Assembly (NCBI RefSeq): GCF_020740795.1
Contig: NC_067285.1
Coordinates: forward strand, 76,856,342 to 76,920,341
Reading direction: 5' to 3'
From: Apus apus
Taxonomy: Eukaryota; Chordata; Aves; Apodiformes; Apodidae
Length of the DNA stretch: 64,000 nucleotides
The number at the start of each line of letters is the position of its first letter. Position 1 is the stretch's first letter. Made by a program: the position numbers and the translations under genes. Shown here in pieces: positions 35,867 to 49,856 of the stretch. Under the pieces are notes generated by a model. It was not told where the DNA came from, ran no database searches, and saw only the letters and a program-made list of their open reading frames with translations.

Positions 35867-36879
35867 TTCTTTGTAATTAACCTGGCCTTCTCTTTTTCCT
35901 GATTATCCACATCAGAAAGAAGGATGTCAGGTGGATCAATTTATAGCCATCTAAACTGTTTACAAGCATATAGCCAGTTTAAAATAAATAGTATGTTAAA
36001 AAGGTCTCAATAGACAAACATGTTTTATCACCAGCTACCGAGATAGTAAAAAAAAAAATTACATTTTCACTAGAATAATATCTGTGTTGTACCCTGTAAT
36101 GCACAGCTTGGGAAAAGCTGAGGAGCATTTGCTAGAAAAACATTGGAAAAGAGGTCCCACTGGGCATAAAAAGGGAAGAGGAAAAAATTAATCTGAAACT
36201 ATCACCTGCTGGAAGGGTGTAGGATCAGGGAGCACGTTTCCTGACAGCAGCCTTTGGATAAGGCATTAGTCCTTCTCTCCTGCTTGGAGCTTGCTCCTTT
36301 GCATAGTTGGGTCTCCTGGTGAAAATCCTGCTAAAAGGTGATTAGGAGTAAGAGGTTTTCAGGGATAAACTACTGCTTTATTCCATTTGATTTAGGTATT
36401 GAATGTTGTCAGGAAGGGATTTAATTTTTAATTTGTATGGTTGTGAATGTAACAAAGCATTTTTAAAGAACTAAGGCTAATTTGGGAAAGAGAGTTACGT
36501 ATTTCTTCAAAGTACTGCTAGTGCCTTGCTTTTAAGTGATTGATGTCCTGAAGGGAATCCCAAAGCTGATAGGAACTGTTCAGTGTAGAGATGTATTTTA
36601 AAACCATTTCTTCTCCATAGCGTAGGTGACCTACCTACCAGAGGCTCAAAGTTTTTGTTCTGTCTGCCTTGGAACTCTGGTGTAGAGAGATTAGTTGACA
36701 GTTTTCCCTCAAAAAACCCACATTTTTTGAAAAGGGAGAAGGGGAGGAGGGAATCCAATAACCCAGTAGTTGCATGTCTGTGCTCTCAATGGTAGCTGAT
36801 TAGCATAGAAGTCTAGTCTGTAGTATCCTACATAGGTTATCCAGTTAATATTTCATTGAAATATATAAGTAGCCTTGGC

Positions 36880-36910
36880 ACCCGGTGGTTGCCTTTGTAG
36901 GTAAGTTTTG
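36880..36910 (+). other. Candidate recursive splice site RS3
   Basis: GGTTGCCTTTGTAG is followed directly by the strong donor GTAAGTTTTG (AG at 36899-36900, GT at 36901-36902). The donor half is near consensus, but the pyrimidine tract is shorter than at RS1. The alternative is a donor of an unrecognised exon ending at 36900. Confidence 0.2.
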
Positions 36911-38879
36911 TGCTTTTTTTTTCTTTCTTTCTCTTTCATAGTTGTACATGTTGTCCTTTTATTCTCTTCTTACATGGTCTTTCTAATAGCTGTGTTACTG
37001 CATAAAAGGAGTTGATAATTTTCCATGCAATGTTTAGAGGAATTAAGAGGCTACTAGTATGGTTTTATCTGTAGCTTTATTCTGAAAGCATTTTATGAAC
37101 ATTTTTGAGCAGTAGGAATCACAGAAAAATCATTTGGTTTCAATTACAGTTTCTCGTGTGATTGAAGATTTAAGTGGGAGTTTGTATGGTCTGTCTGCTC
37201 AGCTCTGTTAGTACCGAGGTATTTGTGGAAATACAGTGAAGAAAACCTTTCGGCACTTGAGAAACTATGAGGATAAAGAGGCGAAGGCAACAACGACAAT
37301 TTGAAGTGTTTTAAGTGTGCTGAAATAGATGAGCAGGGATATTTAGAACTATAAATTCTAACTTAAGTGGCTGCCTTCTGTCTAAGTCATGCTTCAGATT
37401 CTGAAATCTTATTTTAAACCAGGCTACTAAAGCTTAGGTAGAAGTGTTATTAACCTGAAAGAGTAATAGTTTTCTATTCCTTAGATACAGCAAAGAACAG
37501 CAGTACCAGAACTTTTTTTTCTGCCCACCCTTCCAGAAAGTCTTTTCAGCTTATTCGTATAATTTGGCCAGCATTCAGATGCAATTTAGTAATTAACTCA
37601 TCCTCAAATTAGGTGATTTTTCAAGTATTTTCTAAAGATAAAATTCTTTCTATTGCAAATGAAACTCCAGGAGCACCCTCCTGAGTGCAGTGCACACTGT
37701 CTGGATGCAGTCCATATGCTGCTGCGTGACTCACAGGGGAGAACGTCCTCAGTGCAAGGAGATGCTGTCAGTTTATCCTCCTTTTTTAATTTGAGTTCAT
37801 TTGCTGTAGTTGTTCTTCTGGAAACATGATCAACTTAAAAAATTAGCACCAGAGACGCCTTTAGCAGATTTGGACACAGCTGAAAGGAAACAGGACCCCC
37901 ATGACATTTTTCACTTTGGTCTGTTGCAGTTATCTGTCTTGGCTAGAGTTTAAGACTAAACCTATAAACGTAAGGCCTCGCTATATCTGCATGTCTACAG
38001 AGGTAGTTAGGGTGGGAATACAATCTGTCAGACATTAGTTTGTGTTATTCCAAATATTCACTAGTTCCAGAACAAATACAAAGTGCATTTTTGAGACATG
38101 TCATCAGGAGCTGACATTAATGAGCCCAGAAACTCATTTTGCAGCAGGACCTGCCTACCATCTCATAAACGTAGGGCTTGGCCAAGCAAGCACAGATACC
38201 ATTCTCTTTGTGGTCTTTGAAGGTACATTTGTATGACTCTGAATGTCCTTAGCAGCTCTGGGCACCATAGCAGTGAGAACAGCAATCTTTGGAGATGCTG
38301 GAAGTGTGCAGCAGCTTTTGATATCAACTCCTCTGTTTGTTAGGAAGGCTCTGTACCTTTGAATCCCAGCTGAGAGCTGGCTGCCTCCAGACAGGAAGAA
38401 ATTGGCTTCCTGGTGTTTCTCTAGGGATGGTACCTGCCTTACAGCTCTTCTCATCTGTTCTTCACTCCACTTTGAAGCAGTATTAGGAATTTTCATTCAT
38501 ACCAGCACAAACACATGTTGATTGAAGCCAGTGGGGCCCCACACCTGTGCCTTTAAACTCAGCATCACAGAGTAAGCACACAGCACTCAAGAATAAGGTT
38601 CTGTGCAAGGCTTACAATTATTTTGTTATTGAACTTATTACTGCTCCAAAAAGACAGAGGGAGATGACAAGCATGGACAGTTGTGTATTTCTCAGTTAAA
38701 AAATCCTGACCAACTGAAAGTAAAATAAACTACACATTACATCCTGAGCAACAGCCAACTAAATCGCCCCTGATTATTCCTGACATCAGCCTCTGGGATT
38801 CCCTCACTCCTCCTGAACTGTGTGCTGTAAGAAGAATTTGCAAAATAAAAAAATTGCCAACTGCTATTCAAACGATAAG

Positions 38880-38960
38880 TGGTGCATGCTAATTACATTT
38901 TATATGGTGATTAATTAAAAATAACCATGCAAATGTCTAGTTTAAGAGTCACTCAATTCA
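38880..38960. promoter_or_regulatory. Candidate enhancer: octamer plus TAAT cores
   Basis: A perfect octamer ATGCAAAT (38927-38934) lies close after TGATTAATTAAA and CTAATTACAT. POU-octamer plus homeodomain cores in unique, non-repetitive sequence is a frequent make-up of conserved developmental enhancers. This is sequence-motif evidence only. Confidence 0.25.
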
Positions 38961-41246
38961 GTAAGTCTTCAGGCGCTGTCTCACTGCCCTAGGCATTTGG
39001 TGGTGAGGCAATTTATTCAAGCTTTCAAAATATTCTCAAAATGTCTAAAATAATGAAGATTCTTGAAAAAGTTCCAGCTAGCTTGGAATATATAAACAGA
39101 GGTTTCAGAATAGTAAAATAGCACTGCATATATTTACTTCTTTATTTTCTTCTTTTTCTCTTTAAGTAGGAAACTTTTGATGCAAACAGAGACAGGGACT
39201 TTGCCTCATTCACAAATAAATGTATTGGCTTTAAGAGTCCTATGTCATCACTGTGACTTGATTCAAATATAGTGAATTTTAATCAGTGGAATATGCAATT
39301 TAAAAAACAGATTACAATAGCCTTGTGGATAGGAGATTAAAATACACAATGTTTATAACAGTTAGAAATGTTTTCTGCAGAGATGAATGAGTCTTGGATT
39401 ATGACAAATGGTCTTAAAAGTATTAGCTGCATTGGGGTTGCTTCACCCCAGTAAAGGAATAACTGATACAGCCGTTTTGGAAAAGAGGATGATATTATAA
39501 GGGCATTAACTGTGCCATTCTGGGCAGGTTGAAAATTGCTTAATCTCTGAAACTCTTCCAGGAAGTTCTATGTATATGGCAAGTTGATCTGCAGGAATAT
39601 TCTGGTATTAAAATACAAAATTCAGATCAATAAATGCAGAATGCACTTCTTTTTCCATGTATTAGTGATGTTTTTGCCACTCTCCAAATATTCTACTAAA
39701 TTTTTCAAAAAATTAATTCAGTAATAACAGGTACTTATTTTCTAGGACTATTCTAGTTTAGAGAAGGTTATAAATAGAGTGATAAGCTTCTGAATCTGCA
39801 GATTTTCCTACCTGCAAAGACTTCACAAGCATAAAAATAAAATTGAGTATAGTATTATTTCTTATTTTTCCAGATTTTATAAAGAGCAGTATTTCTTGCC
39901 ACATAAAGTGAAACCCACAGTGGTTGAGATATATGACACTTTCCAGTCTTCTCTAAAGTGAGTTTTACACACATAACAATGATTTTACACGTTCATGTTT
40001 AAAGAAAGATTACTGTTTAATCACTTCCCATAGCAGCTGCATGCAAGCATGGATAGGAAAGGTGGCAAAGAAATACCGTCATACATATTTTGGTTGTCAT
40101 TCCTTCATACAAAACTTGTAAATTGTTGCAGTGTGTCATTTATTTCTTTTTTTTTTTTTTTAATTCTAAATTACTCAAGTCGTTTGCATGATGGGACTCA
40201 GACTGCTTCCCACCAGCAGCACCCGTTGTAAGTTCATCAACATTGGATTCTCTTTTTTTACTTTTTTACTTTTTTTTTACTTTTACTCTTTGTTTACTAA
40301 AAGCCCTCTTGGTGTCCAGAAGTTATATGTTTGCTGTCTGTTATGCTGATACTTTCCCTAGGTTTCCTGTTGACCTGTCAGTGGGGATGTCTAGCATGGT
40401 TTGAGGCATATTTTATAGACTTTATGAGGTAATAGTTTGAAAAGTGTATTAATTACAGAGAAGTTTAATAATCTCTGTCATCTCATAGTATTCTCCATTT
40501 AGTTCCAAATGGAGATGATTCTTAATTGAACTAAGGTCCTGAGTTTTCATAAGGAGTGCATTCGATCTATAATTACTTTAAATTTGGATAAGGTGCCAGA
40601 ATATATGTTTATATCTTTCTCCAGATTTGCAAATACACCTCAGGCCAAGTTTCTGCACTTTAATGATTGAAAACTGTTTTCTGGAGTATCTATTTTTTTC
40701 CTATAAAAATTGCTTATATGAAAATATCCTGCATCTCACCCATAGCCCAACAGTTAACAATGATTTATTGTTTCTCCAGAATGTTTGAATCAGCAATGAA
40801 ATTAGAAAACTCATTTTTTAAAAACAGAATAATAAAATAGCAGAGATGTATGTGTAATGCTTATTTTTAGCAAAATATTCTATTGCGTTTCCCTCTTTTG
40901 ATTAGCTTCCCACACACTGGAAGTCCCTCAGATCTGTTTCATCATAATATTAGTCCAAATCAAGTATGATCTAAGGTCAAAATCATTGGCCATGAGTTGA
41001 GTATCTCCAGTAAGTAAAACAGAGGTATACTGTTCTAGGTATTTCTGATATTTCCCTTTCCTTTAACCATATTTTTTGGACTCAGAGGTTTTATTGCTGC
41101 AATTTGATAAATATGTTTTATTTTCACCTGGTATCTGGGGTCACAGCTTACAAATTACTTCCTGGAAAGCTTGAAAAATCAAACCATTGCTGTGATCCAA
41201 CAGAGTAGGGAATACAGCTGCTGGTTCTGACAGAACCTTACATATT

Positions 41247-41288
41247 CAACACTGGTAAAATCTGTTTCAACACTGGTAAAATTTGTTT
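41247..41288. repeat. Tandem duplication of a 21-bp unit
   Basis: CAACACTGGTAAAATCTGTT(T) is followed by a second copy with a single C-to-T change, and then by the first few bases of a degenerate third copy. A recent local duplication. Confidence 0.85.
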
Positions 41289-42313
41289 CACATTGGTCAG
41301 CAGTACAAGGGATCTGGCTAGGACCAGGAAGTGGTCAGTGCCTCAAAAGCATCAGTGTGTTGTCTTCCAACCATGCTCTCTTTGTTGAGACAATGACAAA
41401 GGACAAGGCTATTGGGAAAGCATATTACTTCTCTGAGCTTCCCGCCTGCAGGGTCAAGAAGTCCACGACTTCCCTCTCTCATTCTTCTAGAGCCTGCTAG
41501 TGCCCACTTCCACCCTCTACTGGTAGCCCCCATAGGTACAATTCCACACCTGGGCTCTGTGGGCAAACAGAAGCAGCAACTCTGCAAAACCATGATTGGA
41601 TTAAGCAGATATTACACCCCATTGTCCTGGACATCTATTCTTGTCTCCTGTGTGTACACAATAGCTGCATTTAGCCTGCAGAACAATATGATTGAACCAA
41701 GTTGATAGTTTTGATGAGCCCTAAATAATGCTGTGTAATCAAATTGCTATTCAAATTGCCTTCCCTTTTTTATTTATTTTTTTTTGGCAAATTTTACAGG
41801 CCCAGTTGCCATAACAACTTGAATTGTTGCTAGAGTGATATTCTCTTATTATGAAACATGGTAATTTTTATACACAGGATATTTTCATAATCACCTCGTC
41901 CTTGAAAGTTAAAGGTATTTTAAAATATTTTCTGGCAAGTATTTCTTAGTTTCATAGGACAATATATGCAAGGCATACCTTTTTCTTTTTTTTTTAAATA
42001 GAAATAGAAAATAGAAAAAATAGAAAAAAGCTTTTCCTCAGAAATAACTGGAATGTTATGCACTTATATTGTGAGGTTCTTTACTATCTCCCTGCAGATT
42101 TATTTTTTCTACGCCTCTAATTCATTCGTTTATGAAAAGTAGAAAAGGTAAAGAGTTTTTTAAAACTTGAGCTGATTTTTGCTTCTCACATGTTTCTCTT
42201 CTTGCATTTACAGGAGCATTAGTTACTTGAAAGTTGATAATTTCTATTTATAAATGAAAGAACCTGAGGATAAAAAATAAATTATGCAAGTATTTAGGAA
42301 ATACCTTCCATTT

Positions 42314-42334
42314 CAAACAAACAAACAAACAAAA
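42314..42334. repeat. (CAAA)n microsatellite
   Basis: About five CAAA units run together. A related CAAAC-rich patch lies at 42730-42765. Confidence 0.85.
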
Positions 42335-45300
42335 CCCAAAACCATAATAGGTAATAATAAATAATATACATTATTGCATTTAATATATCAATTATTAAAT
42401 AATAAGTTTACCCTGTCTTATGCAGCCTGTAATAAATTATGAGACAAACATCTAAATTTTCTGTAAAATTATAATTTTTTTACTAGACCCAAATAGTGTA
42501 TTGTAAGGATACTAAATTTTTCTACCAGCTCCTGTTTATTTCTCCCTTAGCGGTTTCCTGGTTTTTTCCCTTTGTGAATTTTTGTCTTAGTTTCACTGTG
42601 TAATGAAAAGTTGGTTCCCAGGTCTTACTCTGGGTCTTCAGTCAACCCCCAATACCATTTTCTGAAGAGAAACTTTGCAAAGGAATCAAAGCAGTTAAAA
42701 GCTAGGTTCTCTAGAGCAAGCTGTTTCTTTAAAAAACAAACAAACCAAACAACTAAAACAACAGAATTGAAGTTTTTGGAGAGATGCAATTCTTAAGCAA
42801 GGTATTTTTAAAAACTTACACGTAAGCATTGGTCTTTAGCAGAATGCTAAGGTTTGTTGAAAAGGAAATTGGATTAAGAGGTTGTTAATGCAAGTATATT
42901 AATTTCATCAGGTCTGATTGTTTTTCTGATATCTATGGTTAGAATCCTCTTTTCCCCACTGGTGTGTCCTGCCTGAGCACTACATGTTGTGAAGGTGCTG
43001 TCCTGGGAGATGAGAGATGTGTATTGGAGAAATGAACGTTCCCCTCCATTTTGTAAGTGATGCTTTAGCACATAGGCTCTCTGCAAGGGGTTTAACAATG
43101 GCATCATGATTGCTGCAGAACCAACTGATTGCTACCAATTCTTTTTGTTGTGACTCTCATGATGTAAAACATATGAGGCAAAATTTGGAACAGACCTCTA
43201 AGGGGGATTTGCTGTAAGAATGTATTTTGTGACTCTTCAGCAGGCTGAACATTTTTTTTTTTTTTAAACTAGGACATATGTAAGAAACTTTAAGATCAGA
43301 ACCTACCTTAGAAGATGGTGTAATTGAACTTCATTGTAAGATTAAATTTGAGCAGATGTTAATGCCTGCAATTCTGGACTTGGTCTGTTTGAAAATCCCA
43401 GCAAAGTCTTGATTCAGATGTCTTCCTTCCTAGTGTTAATGATCTTGCTTCTGCAGCTGTAAAAAGTGTTAGTAAATTTTGTCTGAGACATCACATATAG
43501 ATGGTAGAAGAACTTTTTCCACATGTAAAAAAAAAACAAAACAAGTGCAGTATCTCAAGATTGAAATTTTCTGGTACTGAACATCTTTCTAGATGACACT
43601 TGCTGCTTCAGCATAGCCAAATTATAGCATCCGTAATGAAGCTTCTAAGCTAGCTCATTTATCTCCTGATCATATGCAACTTTTTAAATTGGATTTTGTG
43701 TAGAAGGCTACAACCGTGAATCAGACACTCTTCATTTGCACAATTTTACACTTCTCTAATTATGAATGTATTGACCCATGCATTTCTAACAATGCTAAGA
43801 ATGCTGGAGGTCATCTTTAAATGCATTTTAATATCATATTTGCAAAATCTACAGAAGTATTTTAATTTTCTAGAAAGAAGGCCCTCAAGGCATATATGTT
43901 ATGAAGAATGTCCAAATTATATTCAGTTATTTTCTATTCACATATTTGGCATGTTGTGGATTATTTTTTTTCACACTATACAGCCTTTTAAAAAATACTC
44001 ACACTTTCAGCAATTGGTCTGATAAAATGCCAGAACTGTCTTTCACTATTTCTCATTACTGTCTAGTTTGACACTATATAATCAGTCTAGGAGAAAGTGC
44101 TAACTTTCAAGTGAGTAAGAGATCATTTTTGTTTCTAATATTTATTCCTATGAGTGTATCTGCTGTACAGAATACGATAGTATGTGCACGTAACATATTA
44201 TTTATATATATCTAGCAATTCATACACTATCAGGGTCTATATAAAGTTCTATTTATATATAATACTATAGATAAACTGCAGTTGAAAATTTACGGTCACA
44301 ACATAAAGGTTCTGAAGTGGTTACACTGATAGGTCTTTGTTTTAATAATGTAAAAATTTATCTTCTAGGTGTTGAGACCAAAGGTCCAACAATAGTTATT
44401 CTAATAGCTTTTCTGATAAGTTGTTATTATATAAGAAAGACATGAAGTGTTTGGTTTATGTATGCATTAGATAGAGCATGTACTAAATTCAACAAGAATT
44501 TAAATAGTGTATATGCATGAAATATTTTTATGTCTTCAAAGGGCCAGGATCATATTCAGTGACAGCTTTTTATCTCTGGAAATATTCTAATTTTGTTATT
44601 AGAAACAATGAGGGAGTTCTTATAACAACAATAATATATTTGAATTTAGCTCTGGATTCCCTTTATCCTCATACATAATAAATTCTGGGCAAAATAGTGA
44701 CCTCTGTGAGATCAGCATCTGATACTAAGATTAGGTCTGTATAGAACTGTGTTTTACTCCCAATTATGTCTTGTGCACATGCTGTTGGAATACAAGATTG
44801 CACCTAAGATGCTGTGGGAGGACATATGGGTGCAGATGTACTCACAGAAGCCAGGCAGAGGTATACCCAGCCCTAGCCTGTCCTTATGTATTTCTTCTGT
44901 CCTTGAAGCAACATGAAATGATCAATGTCCTGCAGAAAATCTGGGACCCTGGGAGTGTTCCAGTACTGTATTTGCAAAGGCCAGTAGGATCTGTGAGTCA
45001 GCCTGCCCTCAGGTTAGAGCAATGTGACTGCACTGTATAAAACTGGATGTCATTTGGCTGCTAGTAGAGGTGCCTGGAGCAGAGGTTGGGGAAGGTGCTA
45101 TACTGTAGCCACTTCCTTAAATACACAACTCCTAAATTTTAACGTTAGAGGGTCTTGGGGAACATGGGTACTGAAGGCTTAATAGGTGAAGTGAACATTC
45201 ATGAGATAAAAAAGATTCACTTGATTTTCAGGTCCTGTCATCTATGTATTTTCTTAGCAAGGTTGTTACAGAATCTTCTACATTTCCCGTTTCTCTTCCT

Positions 45301-48300
45301 GCAAATCATTTTGCACTAGAGATATTATAGTAATTCTGTTTGCAAGTTTATGCTGTCCTTTGCATCAGAGATAGTAAAAATGCTAATTAATGAGCTTTCT
45401 CTCCAGCCCTCCTCTCCTTTTTATTTGTAAGCCTGACAGAACAGCCATGCAGGACCTGTCAAAAACATGCATTAGGAATGAGCTTGTATTTGCAGGGTAA
45501 GTTTGAAAAACTTTTTTTTTTTTTTTCTGCTTTATTTTACACACTTTCTAAATACAGACAAAGAATTTTCTGAGTCTTGTTTTGCTCTCTTATCATGCCC
45601 ATTCACAAGGCTTTAATGAAAACCTTCTTATCTGTGAGGCTGTGTGATTAACTATTCACTGTGTTCTTTTAAGTGTGAAGGGAAAAATATTCAGCTATGT
45701 TGGGCTTTACAGTTAATTATGGGATTTTTCTACAAATCCAAGTGGGTACAGTTAAAATGATTTCTAAATTATCAAGATACCAAAATGATTTTTTACCTTT
45801 CAGTGGTATTAAAACTAGAGACCCAGAGCACTAAATTTCCACTTAGGCTTCTAAATTTGAAAACATTGTCCATTTCTGTTTGAACCTTGGTATTAGGACC
45901 AGTAGGGTGAAGGCAAAAGCTGATTCCTAACTCTACACAAAAACCTACCACTCATCCTGGTGGTCTGTGGAAGAGGAGGAATTGTCCCATCAAATTACAA
46001 AATTATACAATTGTGAGGGTCTTGGAGCTCTGGTGATAAAAGTACATATAATTAAGTCAAATTAACATTATGCTGATTTCTCTTTTAGAGGTCTTAGTAT
46101 TTTTTTCTAGAGGATATTTAAGTCTCAGGTTTTAACAGCATGGAAATAATGTAGTGCACTAAACTGCAGTTCCATTAATCTGAAACTTAGTTAAGATGAG
46201 CATACGACACTTTTCATTCAAAATTTAGCAATCTGTATTACTGTCCTTTTCATTGTTTTCTTCAGTGTTAGCACAAGTGAGGCTAACTGGAAATTCAGAA
46301 CATCATATGTCTGCTTTCCATGAGGATGTTTTGCTTTCACAGGTTTACAGCTGTCTTTTTTCACCAATTAGCAATAATCCATATGGAGCTATAACAGCAT
46401 ACAATTTTTGTCACCCAGGATGTCAGTTCATACAATATGTATCAACACCTTTCCTAGTCAGAGAAAAGCTTCATGCAACTTAGATAAATTGTAAGGTTTT
46501 ATTAATTTAGCTACCATAGGTGTGGGTTTTTTTTAAATCCTCTGAAATTAAATATTTACAGAAGTCTGCACACATTCTGCTTCAGTTCTCTGCAAAACTT
46601 GTCTGTAATATTAGACTCCTAGTTCAAGCTCTTGCACATTATAACATTCCCATCACCAAGGACAAATTAGAGGTAGTGGATAGATCATAAATAACATTAA
46701 TGATTTTTTCAAAATAAAAACACAGGACCGTATTAATAATACAATGCATCATCCGTCAGCTCTCTGAGTCTTATGGCCATCTAACTGCAACAGTTGTTCC
46801 TGTTACTGTCACATTTGTTCTGCTAATATGAAAACAAATACACCAAGCCAGAAGGACTCCTTCACGAAACACAGATCCAACTTGGATTCATCTCATGCCC
46901 ACTTCGACAAAGATTTTGAAAGTGAAATAGAACTCCTGCTGTTCAAATGGCTTGTAAAAGTTCAATCTACTTGTAAATGTTTTGGAGAACAGTTAATCTC
47001 TAAAAACCATGGAAATAACCTAAAAGTTACAGGTCTGTCTTTGGACCACATAATTCCATTTATTGTTATCTCATTTAATTCAAATTACATTAATGGCTCT
47101 GTAGAATTCATTAGCCAAGATACTGTGAGATTGATTTTTGTTTTCCTCCTTTTCTTAAAAATATAATCTCTGAATGCTAGATTAAATTAAATTCTAATTT
47201 TATTTTTGTAAATTTCTCAATCCAAATAACTTCAGTTAAGTCACGAAAGTGACTCTTTCTTACACCAATATTAATTAGTGCACAATATGGTCAAGTTTAA
47301 CCTTTGCACAGTGAAGCAGTGTATCTGCAAGTCTGCATCATACAGTATTTTAACTTACAAAAAAAACCTCTTCTTTGTAAGAAAAGATGCCTATCCTGGC
47401 TCAGTCATCTTCAAACTTAAAATCAACACTTCAAAAATCATCTCACTGAATTAAAGAAATTCTTTTCCCCATGTAACAGTGCCCATAGGTGACTAAATAA
47501 AGATTATCTGAAGCCAAAATGATGCAGAAGAATGGCTAAATCCGTAACAGTTATCTAAAAGACCTTCAGTCATTCAAAGCAACTCTTTAAGAGGCTAATC
47601 TCAAACAACATGAGTTTGCCATTGATTTCTGAAGGCAGAGGATATTTGGGAAAGGGGAAAAGTTTTAAAATGCTTGTTAAGAATCAGAGATAAATTAGTT
47701 TGTAATTTTTCAGGGATGTCTTAGAAGTGGGGTTCATAACAATAAAATATTCTTGAATAATTTTGAAGAAATTTGAACATTACTAAACTGGAAAGATAAT
47801 TGTAACAGTAGTAATTTGATACAAATAAATTCTTCATTTCTCATGACTGTCACATCCTTGATTCCTAATGATTCTCAGCACAATAATATATAATAAGTAC
47901 GTAACGACAGCTCAATTTCATGCTCTTCAGCAGTAGTAGCTGAGTCGTGCTCACACATGAGAAAGCTTGAAGCCTAAATCGTTCAAAAGTTCCCCCTCAA
48001 CAGTGATGTGCATTTGCATTATTTCTCATGTTTTCTGTTTAGATAACAGCAGAGCCAACAACTCATTCAGTGCCTGTTGAAGCACAAGTGTGTTATTTTT
48101 TAAAAATTAATGGTTCTGCAAAGCAGTAACATACATAATTAAGAAGGCTGTATTCCTACATTTAACCTGATTCATTGCCCTACAGTTAAAAGAAATGTAA
48201 AATTTGGCATTCTAGTTGAGTTCTGTTACAGTATGAACCAAAAGCAATTTACTTACAGTGCATGCCAAAAAGCACAATGAAAGCAAGACCAAAGGTAGCT

Positions 48301-49390
48301 CAACCTAGTTAGAATCAAAGGCATCTTCTCATCATGTAAAATAAAGGTCGAATTATGACAACAGTGATGTAGTTGTTCACTCTGGAAGAATTAGGCACAG
48401 TAGCACAAAAGGAAGCCTCGAAAACAGCAGTATTTATGATCGGTACTTGCAAGGTAATGGAGCCTGCAGTGGTTAGCATGGCAATAAACTAGAGCTAAGC
48501 CACTATATTCAAAATAGTAAGTAAATGTAACCAAGAGATAGCCATAAACTCTAAGATTACTGCATAGACATTCAGAGCTGTCTGAACAGCTGTTTCTTGT
48601 TTCATCATGACCAATACACAACAGAAATGTACCAGAGAGCCTCAAGGGCAGCCATAATTTCTCTTTGTCTTTGAATTTTGATTGACTGTTGTGGGAGATG
48701 GTGTTTATTTCCTCATTAATGCTTTGTTTTTCTGCACTATGAATTTATCTAAATTGGCCCAGATTATGTCTGGAACCAGGAATAGTAAAGGAGTATAAAT
48801 ATGGTGTGTTATGATGTGGAAGTTTAGCACATTCCATCAAAGAGATGATATTGAAATACTGGTTATAGCAACTTGTTATAAAACTTGTATTATTTTTTTT
48901 TTTAGGTGGTTATTCATCTCTGAGACTATTTTAGTGATAAAAAGTACTTAATTCTAACATTGTGAAACGTGTTGAGCTTGTGTAATGGATTCCAAAGTAG
49001 CATATGTATGTGTGGAAAAAGAAGAGGGGGAATGACATGCACAAAACCAAGATGCAGTGAGTAAAGCACACAGATATCATGGAAAAAAAAAAATTCTCTC
49101 AGCAAATTGTAGTGAATAGAAAATTGGGGTTGGTAAACATGCAGAGAGAATTCTTACATAGTTTCAGAATTTCAAAGGGAAACTAGCATCTTTCTACATA
49201 ATAGTTCTTTAATAATGTATCTTGAGTAAACTGCCAAGAATTACGAAATAGTATGTTATCCACCAATATAAAGATATTAGAAGGATATAAAAAACAAGCT
49301 ATTTAAAAAAATGTTTTCTTACTTTTTATGGGTAAAATGATAATCTCCAAAACAAGACATTCTTCACCCCTGTGCACTCATAGCACAGGT

Positions 49391-49856
49391 AAGACACATC
49401 TGGAGTGCTGTGCCTAGATCTGGGCTGTATGCTACAAGGGAGATGTGGGCACTCTGGAGACAGTCCAGCAAAGGACCACAGAGATCATTAAGATTTTGGA
49501 GCACCTTTCAAATGAGAAAAGGCTGAAAGAGCTGAGAATACTCAGCCTGGAGGAAAGAAGGCTCAGGCTTATCCATGTGTACAAATACCTGATGGCAGGG
49601 AGGGGAGGGAAGTAAAGACAACAGATGGCATTTACTATTTACTAAAAAACAAACAGGGACCTTGGTAGCTATAGGCAGCTCCAGTGAATTAATTATAGTG
49701 TAAGGTTATATCTGATTAGACCAGGAGTAAAAGAAAATACTTCACTGGCTAGGTTAATGAAAATGAATGGGCAGAGTTCTGGAAATTTCTTCTCTGTCAG
49801 GAAGTGTGCCATGATCAAGAAATACATGTTGCATGGCCTCTTCTAATCCTGAAATT
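49391..49856 (+). mobile_element. Ancient CR1 LINE fragment
   Basis: The + strand encodes a degraded C-terminal piece of the CR1 reverse transcriptase: HLECCA, then a stop, then VCYKGDVGTLETVQQR, EHLSNEKRLKELRILSLE and IHVYKYLMAG are readable in one frame. Divergence from the 4-5.6 kb copy is high and the 3' part after about 49620 is only faintly similar. The 3' end (CTTCTAATCCTGAAATTACAG) lacks clear octamers. This is an older insertion than the others. The boundaries are approximate. Confidence 0.8.

Larger units (their letters stand above)
34946..38879. other. Non-coding DNA, putative long intron after exon B
   Basis: No further gene is supported. The segment holds a perfect inverted repeat (35839-35866), a possible recursive splice site (36901) and a 113-codon minus-strand frame at 38155-38496 that I do not accept as a gene. 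Confidence 0.45.
38961..49390. other. AT-rich non-coding DNA
   Basis: No gene is supported over this stretch. It contains T runs (40147-40161 and 45511-45527), a tandem duplication (41247-41288), CAAA repeats (42314-42334) and a CAAAC-rich patch at 42730-42765. A near-recursive site (TTGCAGG|GTAAGT) at about 45497 is weak. An inverted octamer ATTTGCAT lies at 48012-48019. Open frames up to 112 codons (46828-47166) lack domains. Confidence 0.5.

Noticed and set aside
45480-45505. TTTGCAGG|GTAAGT as a recursive splice site
   Set aside because: Purines interrupt the pyrimidine tract and one extra G separates acceptor and donor.
46828-47166. 112-codon plus-strand open frame
   Set aside because: No recognisable domain and no acceptor/donor pair in the right phase.
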